Shown here piece after piece: positions 45,297 to 57,546 of a DNA stretch of 64,000 bases; position 1 is the stretch's first letter; every line of letters starts with the position of its first letter. Under the pieces are notes generated by a model, which worked only from the letters and a program-made list of their open reading frames with translations, was not told the DNA's origin and searched no databases. The stretch covers positions 1 through 64,000 of the forward strand of contig NW_017893421.1 in the NCBI RefSeq assembly GCF_001540865.1. Reading direction: 5' to 3'. The position numbers were made by a program, and so were the translations under genes. This DNA is from Ananas comosus (taxonomy: Eukaryota > Streptophyta > Magnoliopsida > Poales > Bromeliaceae).

Positions 45297-48200
45297 TGTA
45301 ATGCACTGAGAATTTACCTCGAGCTAATTGTGATCAAGTGGTCACAATAATGCTAAAATGCAAATTAAGCATATTTAAACTTAATTAGCAGCTTGTGATC
45401 TGTCATTGACATATTTTGGAAGTGTGGGAATATATATAAGAATGGAATCAAAGTGGCAAAAGAACTCCAATTGCCGAAGTAACTTTAATGCTGAAATTTT
45501 TGGGTCAATTTGATCAAAAATGGTCAAATTGATGCCAAATTTGAAATGAACTGCTTCCAAATTAATCCGATAACTTGTAGAGGTATACTAGAGTAATGTG
45601 GAAGTGTTCGAGTGGCATAGAAGAGAATTTGGTGTGCAAAAGACCTCCAAATGGCTGCTGCGGCTGGAGTGCTGAGATTTGGAATTAACTTGATCAAAAA
45701 TGATCAAGTTAATGCAAATTTGGAAATGAAATGCTTCCAAAGTAATTTGATAGCTTGGGATGTTCATTTGGAGTGTTCTTGAAGTGTTGGAAGGAAATTA
45801 GAATGGATTAGAAGTGCGAAATAAGGAATCGAAGCAGCTGCTGATGTTGCTGCTGCTGATGCTGCTGCTGCTGTTCTGTACCGGTACACATTCTTGTACC
45901 GGTACAGCAATGGCGGGCTGGGGCTGATTGCAATGCAATTTTAGTGTTTTGAGGGGCTAAACTGCAATTTTTCGAGCTTATCATCTCACCCTAGTGGAAA
46001 TACACCTGTCTAAAGCAGAATTCTCATTTCCCTTCTCTTCTCTATCTCTTTTCTTATCCCTTTTCTCTCTACGTAAAGAGAGGGTTGAGGGGATATTGGA
46101 GTTGGCAGCTTGGAGGGTTGTGAGCTGAGAAGAAAATCTAATGCAGACAGGAATTTCTATTGTAGGAATTGCTGAACCACTTGACTAGAGCATCTAAATT
46201 AAGCTTGTGGAGCTTCCGAGTTGGGGCTACAGCTGAAGAATACAAAGCTGAAATTGTTGGTGCTGTTGGAGCAGCAGAGAAGGCTTTCAAAGCTGAAAGT
46301 AACCTGGGGAAGGTCTCTAATTAAGGTAGGTTGATTAATACTTAATTTTAAGTTGAGTTAATTGCCTTCGAAGTGAGCTAAATTGGGAATCCTTGTTGCT
46401 AGTGCATGTTATCCTGGAAGCAAGCTGAATTAAACCTTCAAGTTGGAGTTTTTAGCAGAGAAGAGCTAATTGGAGTTGCTAAATCATCTGGAATAATATC
46501 TAATCAAGGTAAATTTGATTAGTGTTTCTTCCTAGATAGGTTAACCACTTGGAAAAGATGTTGATATGGGTTTGGTGTTGACAGCTTGAGAGATTGGTGT
46601 TGTTGATGCAGCCGAAATGCAAAGGTGGATCATTTGATGCAGTGAATGAGTTAATTCAGCATCCAATTGAGGTAAGGTCATTTCATATGGGATTAGTCAG
46701 ATTAATTGCTTTTAAATGGATCAAACTGAGAGCTTTGCTGCTGGAAATTTCAGATTGGAGCTGAAATGGTTAGAGTTATTGAGTAGTAATTCTAGTTGAG
46801 AAGAGAACCTTAAAGAAGTCCCAATTTCTAGTAATTGATACTAATTCTTGATCGATTATGATTAATTGCTTTGAAGGTAATTCTAAGCAATTAAAGTTAA
46901 TACAGGAATAGTGATTAACGGAGAATTACTCCTGGACTGCAGCAAAGGGACCAAGTGGAAGCTTCAGCTGAAGAAATCTGAAACCTAAGGAAATTAAGTG
47001 TAAACTAGAGGAGAGAAAGGACTCGGAGCATTGAGTTGTTGCTGCAGGACAGCAAGAAAGATCCTTGGATCTGAGATTAATTCGAGGAAGCTTAATCACA
47101 GGTGAGATTAAGATAGCTCTGGGTTAGTAAGTGTTAATTACTATAGAAGTATTTATAAGAGTATGAGTGCATTTGCTGTCTAGAGCCTGATAAAGAAGCA
47201 GATTTCAGCATTAACTTAGCGTGGAAATTGATTGCTGAATGCTGAGAATGCAGCATGAGACTAAATTTCAGCCTAATGCTGAAATCAGCATTGAGATAAT
47301 ATACATATATAAATGATAGTATATGCATACCTATAAATACTTGGAATTGAAAGGCTAACTTGTAAAGTATGCGATATGACTCAAGTTTAATCTCTTTTAT
47401 ACTTGTTTAAATGAAAAGTAAACTTGCCCAAAAGTCTAAATTGACATTCCGACAGGTCGATGATGCGCTGATTACGGTAGAGACCGTTTTAGTTCTATTT
47501 GCATTGAGTTGCGAGAGATAGTCGTCGACGCAATTCGAGACATCGATCTTAGTTGATTGACACCACTACAGGTGGGTGGTGCTATCCGAAGTCTTTGAAT
47601 CACCTTTTATGTTTATGATATTTCATTGAGCATATTTACTTTGTAGTCATGCATTATAGGGTAGTGGCATTGTGAAAGTGATATTTGAATATGTGAATGC
47701 TTATCAATATTGAAAAAATGTGCATTTAGAATGTGGACATAGAACCCTATGAATGCATGGACTATAACAATAGTAAACTTGGTGACATTCTAACTAGAGA
47801 TTTGGTTAGTATCGAGAATTGGAATTGTAAAACTAGCATAAAAAGCTAGTTAGAGTTAAAGTGTGACATTGTCTATTGTTAAATCCTCTAAAGGAGGATC
47901 AGATCATACTCAGATAGTCTGTTTTGAGCTCGGCGGTGGTCGCTCGACCCGAGCAGTGCACTCCGGAGTTGTCACATGATGGGCTAAAGTATTTGCCCTT
48001 GGACTAAAGTATCTGTCCAGCAGACGGTTCCGTCGGGAGGCAGCTTAGGGCCCGCCAGGGATTGAGTTGGTGAGTTGCAGTTAACCAAATGGTTAGCTAG
48101 ATTGATTGAGTATTATTACATTACAGCATGCATGCATATTTACAGTTTTCCTATATTGCTTTCTTCCCGCTTTGTACAGGCATTGTAGTAGTTACATGTT

Positions 48201-48431
48201 ATAGTTGGTTACTATCTGTTTACTTCTTTTGCCTACATATGCCTGGATAGACCTAGTCGGTGAGTCGGCGAGGTCGGCGGCCGAACCCACTGGGAACTTT
48301 TCTGTAGTTCTCACACCACTAACCATACAGGTTCCAGTGCGAGCGGTGTAGCCGAGGATCGTGGCAAGAGCCCGGATCGACGTCTGTGTATGGGCCCGGA
48401 TCGACCAAATTGGCGATAACGGGACGTGACA
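45297..48431 (+). mobile_element. Solo LTR, gypsy-type, 3,135 bp
   Basis: TGTAATGCAC...GGACGTGACA between perfect CATAA duplicates (45292-45296, 48432-48436). The uninterrupted 3' LTR shows the empty site at about 57745. It has one dyad pair (45880/45898, 18 bp) after a CTG-rich stretch (45838-45876), a repeat region (46200-47130), the CTCCGGAG block (about 47970) and the hairpin (48286-48318). Confidence 0.96.
46200..47130. repeat. Degenerate ~170-bp tandem units in the LTR
   Basis: Similar segments containing a GAGCTGAAA-like stretch, then AAT-AAGGTAAATTTGATTA, recur at about 46318, 46500 and 46665, and more weakly to 47100. A second pair, sharing TTGATCAAAAATG-TCAA, lies at about 45510 and 45690. 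Confidence 0.5.
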
Positions 48432-48517
48432 CATAAAATCAAAATTTAGTGGATTAGAAAGTGCGTCGAAACTTTGCAAAACTCGAAACTGTGCAAAAAC
48501 TGAAAATTGCAAAGTGT

Positions 48518-48717
48518 ACCGGTACAGCATTGAAAGTGTACCGGTACAGATTGTGTTCCGGTACAACCAGCGACATGTCACTGGTTACACTGTTTTGCAA
48601 GATTTTCTGTTCCGTCATCGTGTAACCGGTAACAACTTGAAAGTGTACCGGTACACAATGTAAATTCTTGAAAAACTTTCTAATCCAATTCTAATTGAAT
48701 CTAAAGTCTATAAATAA
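48518..48717 (+). promoter_or_regulatory. Copia LTR promoter: dyad pairs plus TATA box
   Basis: The cores start at 48518/48540 (22) and 48625/48647 (22), with a half-site TCCGGT at 48557. TATA box CTATAAATAA starts at 48708, 56 bp after the last core end. Confidence 0.72.
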
Positions 48718-49372
48718 GCTATTGAGGTTGTCTAACACATCAAGCATTATGAGAATACATGTTTGAGAAATCCTAGAGGCTAGGATTTCATCCAAAATCT
48801 ATTTTCTACAAAAAAGCCTCTTTTAGGTCAAATCGAGAGATTGTAATTTGATATCAATATGTCGATTTGATCTACGCTTCGCTTGGAGTTTTCTTCTCTA
48901 GTTTTCCACAACACTCTAAGCGAAGGATCACCATAGCATGATGTTTTTCATGGATAGTGTCGTGGATCCGGCGTGATTGAAGGCGTTTCGTGGATTCGGA
49001 TCGGGGGCTCGTGGATTCGAGTGGCGTTCGTGGATTCAGACGTGTGCGACGTGCTTGTGGATTCGAACGTGAGGGCGTGGACAACCGGGAGGATTGCGCG
49101 AGATTCGTAAGAGGTTAAGAGAGGTCGAGTCCGTGGAATCAGTAATCACCTTGTAATCTTTTCTCTTAGTGAATTATTTTTTCGCGTGTTGGTCACGTGG
49201 GTTTTTCTCCAAGTTGGAGTTTTCCTACATAAATCTCTGTGTGATTTTTATTTTCCGCATATATTTTTATCGCATTGAGATTTGTGGTTTTTTTGGCTAT
49301 TATACCATTCACCCCCCTCTAGGTGTTAGATACAATCTAAATAGATCCTTGGGCTACCCGAAAACTTATAAT

Positions 49373-49384
49373 TGGTATCAAAGA
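49373..49384 (+). other. Primer-binding site, tRNA-iMet type
   Basis: TGGTATCAAAGA lies 2 bp inside the 5' LTR end. It matches the initiator Met tRNA complement with few changes. Confidence 0.88.
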
Positions 49385-49636
49385 GGGATTTAGATAAATT
49401 GATATCTAATGGCCGAAGGCAGTAACATTAATCGACCACCGCTCTTCGATGGGACGAATTATGCCTATTAGAAAGTTCGCATGAGAGCTTTTCTATTTGC
49501 AATCGATGAGCGGGTTTGGCAAGCAATCGTATTCGGATGGAAACATCCTACCGAAGTTGTCGATAATGCTACCGTTCCAAAACCACGGAACAAGTGGACC
49601 AAAGATGAGAACGAGTCATCATCGTTTAACAGCAAG

Positions 49637-52195
49637 TGTCACGCCCCGGGACCGGCGGAAGCCCTCCCGGTAGCGTGCCCAGACCCGCCATATGTCTACA
49701 CATATAAGGCGTCTAGAATAAAAGCGGAAGCAAAAGCAAGTAGTATGACAAATAGAAGAAGTGAAATAACGAGCAACCAATGATATCAGAGCGAGTATAG
49801 TTCTAACATCTACACCAAAGTAAAGAAGTAAAGCTAGACAATAAAAGGAGTCATAAGTAGTACAATAACCGTCCCTAATACAAAAAATGGTGGTCTCTAT
49901 GCATGTACGGGTACAATTCTCAACCCCTCACAAAAAGAAAACACGAGAGGTAGACCACCTATCGAACGATCCCTCGGTAAGCGCGCTAGCCCGAGGCGAT
50001 ACCCTTTCCGCGATCCATGGCCTCTCCCTGCGTGGAAGGCTCTGAAAAACATCGAGAAAAAGAGGGCGTGAGAACTATAATTTATAGTTCCCAGTGGGCA
50101 ATTACTGACCTCAGCTCTATGCACCACTAGGCCCCAAAAGAAAAGGGTAAGTACAATAATAATAGCGATAATGACTGCGATATAAAGGCATAATTAAAAT
50201 GCTAAATTACTAAACTCAAGTATAAACGATGTCATGGTGATGTAGTCTACGATATACCAAAATAGTAGTCATTACCTTTATAAATACATTATGATAATTC
50301 TGTCATGGCAACAAGTATGCTTTATGCAAAAAGGGACTATCAAGTTATATACATGTCCAACACTATGCTAAAAGCACATAAATGCTAATTCAACTACTAA
50401 ACTATCTAGCTAGTGTATTCACATTCGCAAACACCTGTCGATTTCCCATTTCCAATTAAGGACGCTACGCAAGTAGGCACAGCTATGTGCCGCCTAAGTG
50501 CTGTGTAGCCCACCCAATCCCTACTCTTGAATAGTGTCTGTCCCAACTCGAACCCGTAGGCTTCTCAATACCGCCAACGATAGCGAAACATAAGTTGCGT
50601 TTAGGCTAACTGGCCAAGTGCGCGGCTAAGGAGCGGACCCTCCAGCAAGTGCGAATGAGCACAAATAGGCAAGCAAAGCATGCTCAAGTCTCAATATCAA
50701 TCCTTCTGTCCTAACATGGTACGGTCACCAGAGATCCCGAAGATACTAGTTTAAGTCACAATGGAAGTTTCAACATTTGCTACGTCGGTAGTGGCCCCTT
50801 GATGACAACTTAGGCAATTGATGTTAACATGTATTCCAAACCCTCATGGCTATCCACTAGGTTTCACATATCTCGAGCTCAATGCCGCTTTATGAATTAG
50901 CTCTAGTTCACGATACCTTCTAAATTGCGAATTTGTCATCTTTCATGTACCAAGCTAAAACTCAAGTTTAAATGCATGAATCGAATCATTTACACTATTA
51001 GAAGCATAACAAGTCTATAAAGAATGCTAAAATGCAACCATAATTTCCTCAAGCACTTGCTACTACTACGATCCAAAATTTTCATTCATAGTGTAACATG
51101 TGGCATTTTAAGCTCGTAAAATTATCATAAGTAAATACATTAGTAGAAATATGCATGGTTTTGCAATTTACGACAGTATATAGACCATATATGAGAATTT
51201 CTCATATAGAGGCTAGGTAAGCCACCGTCGCGTAGGCTCGTTTCGCCGAACAAAGTTGTCCCCGAGTACTCAAAATACACTAAATAGTTGCCTGACAAGA
51301 TACAAGGCATTCGATCACTATGAGATCAAACTTAAACAATTTAGCAAAAGGGCCTAACTACCAATGAGTGTGAAAAATCTCTCTTCAAGCTCAAAAGAGA
51401 GCTACATCCCTTCCAATCCAACCCAAGAAGGTCCCTAACTCCAACCAACATTTAGCTTGCCAAAAGCCCTAGATCAAAAAAGCTCCCAAATCACCCTAAA
51501 ACCTCATTCTAGGTTCCATACAATAAAACCTCAATCCAGATGTAGATGGAGGAAAAGGCTACCAACTCCAAAGACAGTCAATCAGAGCTCCAAGGGTAAG
51601 TTTCTTTGCAACTCAATGCCAAAGCTCCAAGTCAAGCGTTTCAGAGCACCAACAAGGTGGGAAGAGGAAGAAAGGCAAAGGGATGCTCCAAGCCCAAGCT
51701 AGATCCTTCTCCTCTTCTTCTCCTTCTTCTCTCTCTAGCAAGAATGTGGGGAGAGGGTGTGAGGAGAGAAAATGAGAAGGGAAGAGGGTGGTGTGGCCAT
51801 ATAAGCCATCTAGAGTGACAAAATCCCAAGAGGTCCCTCAAAAACCCAATATTGCATCAGCTCGGTCTGGGCAATTTTCGCCCAGAGGGACCGGTCTCTC
51901 CCCAGCAGGGACCGGTCTATCGCTGCGAACCCGAAAAACCAACGTTCGGGAACCGGTTTCTCCCAGCGCGGGACCGGTTGCCTCAAGGCTGCCGCAACAC
52001 TGTTCATAGGGGGGACCGGTCTCTCCTTTTACGGACCGGTCCCTGAGAGCAAAAACTCTCAGGACTTATCCAGAATTCCAGTTTTCGAACTTTTTAGGTC
52101 GGAAAACATTCTACCACCCTCCACCAAGTGTGGAAAAGCTCGAAATACAACCAAGCACTCGAACCTCGCAATTTGCAAAGTTCCAGTGTGTTACA
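49637..52195 (-). mobile_element. Solo LTR, gypsy-type, 2,559 bp, minus strand
   Basis: On the plus strand TGTCACGCCC...AGTGTGTTACA between perfect GCAAG duplicates (49632-49636, 52196-52200). It is inserted in gag. It is the same family as 60867-63423. Hairpin at 50064-50098 with a perfect 19-bp palindrome. Confidence 0.96.
51797..52040 (-). promoter_or_regulatory. LTR promoter: three dyad pairs and TATA-like site
   Basis: The cores start at 51890/51911 (21), 51952/51973 (21) and 52015/52035 (20). On the minus strand a TATA-like GGCTTATATGG (51797-51807) follows 83 bp after the last core, then a CT-rich leader. The sister LTR at 60867 shows the same 83-bp step. Confidence 0.68.
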
Positions 52196-54018
52196 GCAAG
52201 GGTATAAACGCTTTATTTAATGCACTATCTCAAACGGAGTTTACTCGTGTTTCGGCGTGTAGTACCGCCAAAGAGATTTAAGATACTCTACAAGTTACGC
52301 ATGAAGGAACTAGATTAGTAAAGGTCCAAAAATTATAAATGTTAACAAGTAAATTTGACTTAATTTTTATGGAAGAAAACGAGACCTTTACCGAGTACTA
52401 TATGCGTCTACAAGACGTTGTTAATACATGCGCGAACTTGGAAGAGAAAATCCCGGATGCTAAAGTTGTTAGAAAGATCCTTCGCACTCTTCCGGAACGC
52501 TTTCGGGCAAAAGTTGCCGCGATCGAAACCGTAAAGCATCCGGACGAGATGAAAGTCGAAGAGTTAGTAGGTGCTTTGCAAACTTATGAGATGACTTTTC
52601 CTACTAACCAATCTACTTCCAAGTGTTTTTCTAAAAGTACAGGGTTGCGTTGAAATCTACAAAGGAAGAAGGCGACGACTCGGATTCCGACGGAGATGTT
52701 TTGCTCGCAAATTTCGAACATCAATTGGCGCTCTTAACGAAGAAGTTTCACCGGAATTTCCGAAAGAAGAATAAATCGAACAAGGCTTCATCGTCTAAGC
52801 AACAACCTTTTTCTAAATCATCTTCATCTTCTAAATCTAAAGAAAAGAAACTTGCAAAGTCTTCAAAAGAAATAGATGAATTTGAAGGGGAAATCCAATG
52901 CTACAAATGTAAAGGCTACGGTCACATTGCAACGGATTGCCCTTCAAAGAAAACGTATCGACAAAAGGCTTTGCAAGTAAAGACTTGGGATGATTCAACT
53001 TCTAGTGAATCAAGTTCAAGTGACGAAGGAAAAAATGAACTTGCTTTGTTTACTAACTTCTTTGCCTTCGTCTAACGTTGTTTGTTTATCCTCTATTACT
53101 TCTAACTCTAGTATTTCGCCTTCTTTGCATGGATCATCGAGCGACAACGGCGAAAGTGAGGAGGAATCAAACGACAAGGATATAGCGAAAGTATACAACC
53201 AACTTCTTATCGAATCGAAAAAGATGGCCAAACTTAATAAGAAGTTGAGGCGTCGTTTGTTGGATATCGAAGAGGAAAACAACAACTTGAAGACAATGAA
53301 TAAAGCTCTTAAGGAGGAAAGGGAATCAATTTTGAAAAACAATTCGATCCTCCAAGAGAAGCTTAATGAAGCGGATTCAACGATCAAATCACATAAGGAT
53401 AAAGTTGGATTTTTGGAGCAACAATTTGAGGAATCGTACAAATCCAATCAATCCTTGATCGATCAAATTTGTTAACTCCAATCCGATATTCAAAAGTTTT
53501 CTTCGGGATTAAAGAAATTGGACCATATGCTTGGGTTGGGTCAAACGAGCAAGTTGGGCCTCGGATATGAAAGAACATGTATTGAGAAGGATTCAAAATC
53601 AACTTCTAAAGTCTCAACAACTTTGAAAGATAAGGTGTGTCATCAAAGTGGCATCAAAAGACACATCAAAAGAAGTTGCCCGGAAAAGGAAAAGAAGAAT
53701 CAATCGGCAACTTTGAAACATCAAGCAGGACCCTCTACTACTCGACTTCTCCCACGGAATCAAAAGAAAAAACAATTAAGTCGAGCACCTCAAAGGAACC
53801 GGTTTTCTAATGCTCAACGTCATTTTCGACCGAACCCACAAGCAAACCGTGTGTCTAAGCTTCAACGACAAGTTCAACCGAAGCCTCAAGCAACGAAACG
53901 ACCAACGGTTGATTCAAAATCAAAACGAATTGTGTCTAACGTCGACAACCCAAGACAACCAACGATCCAACAAGTGTGGATCCAGAAAGGTGATATCTTT
54001 CCTTACTCTTCGTCTTAG

Positions 54019-54990
54019 TTTGTTTTGATTGTTTATGTAATGCTTTGTTTGGTGCTTGTTGCATATTTTTATTCATTGCATTACATGATGATTTTCGTGT
54101 GTGAAATTTATTTTTAAAATTGATTTGAGGAAAGGTGTTTTGGAATTTAAAAATTTTTCTTTGAGAAAGGAAATGATTGAACATCTTTATTTTGGGGAGA
54201 TTAGAATTTTTCAAAGTGCCTTAACCGAAATTCATCTTGAATTAAATTCATATTAATTATCGGTTTTACTCCACTATTTATTATTTTGACGATAATTTAT
54301 TATATGAATTCTTAATACATATATTCATCAAAATTTTGAAATAAAATTTGATCTCTTGGTGTTTAATTCATCTTGGTTGTGTGTGTTGGATATGATGGAT
54401 AGATATTCGCTAATAGACCAATATTTGTCAAACTTATTTTCAATTATGAGATGGTCTAATTTAGGGGGAGTTTGTATTATTTAAAAAAAGAAGAAGATAT
54501 ACTCCTATGTTTAAAAGATGTGGAAAGAGTTACATCCAAAAGGAGTGTGAAAACTATCACCACGTGTAGGAAAGAGCTACCACTCCAGTCGTCCAATAAG
54601 TGTGTGAAGCTACCACATGAAAAAAAATATTTGAATAACCGAAAAGGTTGGAAAAAATAAATATATTAGAATTTTTGGAGGTATAAGGTGGTAGAATGAA
54701 AAGATCCCCCGGTGCCATATTAGTTAAATCTCTATTTTGAACGAGTTGCGACAATTTAGATGTCAATTTTGTTGAATTTCTATAAATCATTTTTCATCAA
54801 CTTACATCTTGATGGTTTTGAAACATTAGATTATTTTTTATTTCCAAATTTTGATGTTTCGATGTATTTTGAAATCCTATAATCTTTTAACTTCATCATA
54901 AAAATTTTTGCAGTATAATCTTTAATTTTTATGAAATTAATTTAATTTTGAAGGATTTTTGAAGAAAAAATTTAAAATTTTCGAAATCTG
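54019..54990 (+). other. Non-coding spacer in place of pol
   Basis: AT-rich and shared with 11267-12111 and 14647-14820 of copy 1, with small indels. No pol motif or long frame on either strand. Confidence 0.75.
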
Positions 54991-54999
54991 TGAAAGTGT

Positions 55000-55545
55000 A
55001 CCGGTACAAAATACCGTGTACCGGTACAAATCACTGTGCCACGTCTTTTATAACCGGTTATAGGATTTCGTTTCTCACCCAAATCAAAACGAAATTTCCT
55101 CCTCTCTCTCTAAAAATCCCAGGTGGTCTTCTCCTTCAGATCCACGTGTTTTTCCCTCAAGATTTGTAAGTTTATAGCTCGGATTTAATCATTTGCTCGC
55201 GTTTTTGCTATTTTTTCGAAAAATTTCGAGTTGAAGCATGATCTCTATTCTTAATCGTTTTTTATGCAATTTTTTGCTGTGAATCAGTATTTTGACATAT
55301 AATCTTGCTTCTAGAACACTTAGATCAAGTTATAATGCTGTATTTTTTGCTGATCTTTGTTCTGTACCTCTATATATATGAAATTTCGGGATTTCTGTTC
55401 AAATGTCATTGTTGATGAAAATTTTTGCATGATTTAGTTAGAAATAGCGTTAGTATGCATTCTATTATTATTAGAAATTTTTTTGCTATTTTTATAGATT
55501 TTTTCAAGATTTTGTTCATGCAAGGTTACTTTTTGTATAGGAAAA
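55000..55545 (+). promoter_or_regulatory. Putative internal promoter, leader and intron of the envelope-like gene
   Basis: Two perfect TGTACCGGTACA sites (cores at 55000 and 55020, offset 20) and TATAACCGGTTATA (core 55053). A CT-rich leader follows at about 55090-55115, then a donor-like TTTGTAAGTTT (GT at 55167) and a TTTTGTATAG acceptor ending at 55540, 5 bp before the ATG. The same parts stand in the same order in copy 1. I see no clear TATA box. Confidence 0.6.
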
Positions 55546-56940
55546 ATGGCATTTTCGCTCGTGTTACTGATTTTGGTGCTGATGGCCGCTGGACATGGTC
55601 GAGGTGGTGGTAGAGGCCGTCGAGGGGCTTTTAAGAGGACTCATACTGCCGGCGAGTCACCGAGTTCTATTCCAGATTATCAGGCGAGCTCCCCGGAGGA
55701 GGCTAAAGAACATGTTGCTCGTTCTGACAAAGGGAAAGGCATAGCTGGAGAATCATCACGCGGAGATGGCTCTCGTGCAAGAGAGACTCGCTCAAAGTAA
55801 GCCGCGGATGTTCTACCGGAGCGGCGGAGGACGTTTTCGACCAGATCATGCGTAGCGGAGCGATATGTTAACTTCAATGAACTCATCAAGGAGGTTTCGA
55901 AATTTGGACGCTTTCTTCAGAGGGTACCGATAGAGCCCGTTGGACGGGTTCCTGCTGGTGCTCCTTTTTGTGTGGAACTCATTCGGGAGTTCTACATGAA
56001 CGGGAGGGTACTTGCTGAGGATGAGGAGACAGGGACTTATTTATTTGAGACCTATGTGCGGCAGCAGAAGGTTGTAGTCACTCCTCACACTATTGGAGAG
56101 CTTTTGGGCATGCACCTTGATACCGCAGGGCTTCATTATACTATAGGGATTTATTAGTCTTCGTCACATTAGGAGACTATTGTTCGAGCTATCTGCAGGG
56201 ATGGTGTAAGGACGAATCACGCATATGTAGAGTCGAAGGATTTGAGACCTGAATATCATCTTTTCTTGGTAATGTGCTATAATGTTCAACCAACAATTGG
56301 GACAAAGCGGATTCGTTGGGATCGCCCGGTACTTCTATATCTTCTTGGTCACCCGGAGCAAGCGGATGAATTGAATATCAATATTCCATTCCTTATGTGG
56401 CAACGAATGGTGCATGTGATACAGTCTTCGGTACGACGGGATCTACTTCCTTTTCCGTTATTAATCACTCGGATTTTGCAGGAGAACAGAGTAGATGTTT
56501 CGTGTGAAAAGTACGACACTGGACTTGGACCGATTGATGCAGTAACTTGGGCCAAGTCAGTCAGCACACTGAAAACATTCCAGCAGACTAAGGGATCATC
56601 CAGAGGAGCTTCTAGTTCAGCACCTCCACCTCAAGCAGAGTGTGAGGGATCTTCCAGTTCAGGGGGAGTGATTACTGTAGAATCACTTCACCATGAGGTG
56701 CGCTCTTTAAAGAAGAAGGCGGCAGATCTTACTAAGAAGGTGGAGGTGGGAATGAAGAGGATTTTGCAGAAGCTAGGCAGTAGGCATGACGGCGTATTTC
56801 CTACTCAACCTACCTACACCACTTACACGAGATCTACGTCGAGACATCCACTCATTCCACCATCCAGTGGTGCTCCTGAGGCTGGGGGATCTGGAGCTGG
56901 AGCAGGAGACGATGATGATGATGAGGAGGACACGGAGTGA
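55546..56940 (+). pseudogene. Envelope-like gene, copy 2, three in-frame stops
   Basis: ATG at 55546 gives a signal-like N-terminus (MAFSLVLLILVLMAAG), then an Arg-Gly stretch and a Ser/Lys-rich region. Stops stand at 55798-55800, 56155-56157 and near 56170. Otherwise the frame runs in register through FCVELIREFYMNGRVLA, KVVVTPHTIGELLGMHLDT, RIRWDRPVLLYLLGHPEQ and LLPFPLLITRILQENRV to a coiled coil and an Asp/Glu tail (stop at 56938). It matches copy 1 along its whole length, so the protein was under shared descent with conserved start, intron and tail. For the family call see 15525-16820. Confidence 0.75.
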
Positions 56941-57101
56941 TTTTATCTTTCGAGCTTTAGTATTTGTGTTTTTCGACTATGTTTAGGTTGCTTTACTTTG
57001 CTTTTTTTGCATTTGCTTTAGGACTGTAACTATGATATGACTACTCTTATACTTTCTAGTATGCTTTCTTTCTATATGCTTCATTTTTGGCAATTTTTGA
57101 C

Positions 57102-57545
57102 AAAAAGGGGGAGAGCATAGATGAACAGGTGTTAATCGAAGCAAAGGGGGAGAAGGAATGAAATTTCAAGTCATGATGTAATAAGAGATCAAGAACAATG
57201 AGAACAATGAGAACAATGAAATTTCAAGGGAGACAAGAACAAAGGGGGAGAAGTGATCAAGAACAATGAGAAAAATGAATTGAATGTAAGAATATCCAAT
57301 GGTCTCAACTTTCTATATCATTTTGGTTAATCTGTTTTTGCAGGAAATCAAGACTTCAAGACTCCTTAGTTACGTCTAAGTCATAGAGTCTGTTTTAGGA
57401 GTTTTTGTTGTATTTATGAATTTCAAATTGTATTTGGACTACATGCGAGGGGTTCGATATTTTGGTGATGACATTGAACTTTTTTTTTTTAAGATGAAAT
57501 TTTTGAGTTGTTGTGAGTTTTGTCACGAAATTGCCAAAGGGGAGA
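57102..57545 (+). other. Four polypurine tracts before the 3' LTR
   Basis: AAAAAGGGGGAGAG (57102-57115), AAAGGGGGAGAAGG (57143-57156), AAAGGGGGAGAA (57241-57252) and CAAAGGGGAGA (57535-57545), the last touching the LTR. Confidence 0.8.
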
Positions 57546-57546
57546 T

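Larger units (their letters stand above)
45101..49370 (+). repeat. 5' LTR of copia copy 2, split by a solo LTR
   Basis: Segments 45101-45296 and 48437-49370 match 57547-58679 throughout. The end reads AACTTATA (CA lost by one change). The CGTGGATTCG block is at about 48960-49070. Confidence 0.95.
49411..54018 (+). pseudogene. gag: Copia gag, split by a solo LTR and frameshifted
   Basis: ATG at 49411 opens MAEGSNINRPPLFDGTNYAY, then a TAG where the family has Trp, then KVRMRAFLFAIDERVWQAI up to the insertion at 49637. It resumes at 52201 with the UBN2-type gag core (FMEENETFTEYYMRLQDVVN, KILRTLPERFRAKVAAIETV), a frame change near 52645, a Ser/Lys-rich stretch, CCHC knuckle CYKCKGYGHIATDC (52899-52940), another frame change near 53070, a long coiled coil (about 53190-53450), and a second knuckle (about 53637-53680) in which one Cys is now Ser and a Gly is Arg. 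It ends VWIQKGDIFPYSSS with a stop at 54016. Gag would form particles, for which pol must come from another element. Confidence 0.88.

Noticed and set aside
53016..53447. Minus-strand frame of 143 residues
   Set aside because: Antisense shadow of the gag coiled coil; Ser/Leu-rich by reverse reading of GAA/AAG codons.
54019..54990. Decayed copia pol in the spacer
   Set aside because: Read in all frames for the protease, integrase, RT and RNase H motifs of copia and found none; the stretch is AT-rich and aligns only with the same spacer of copy 1.
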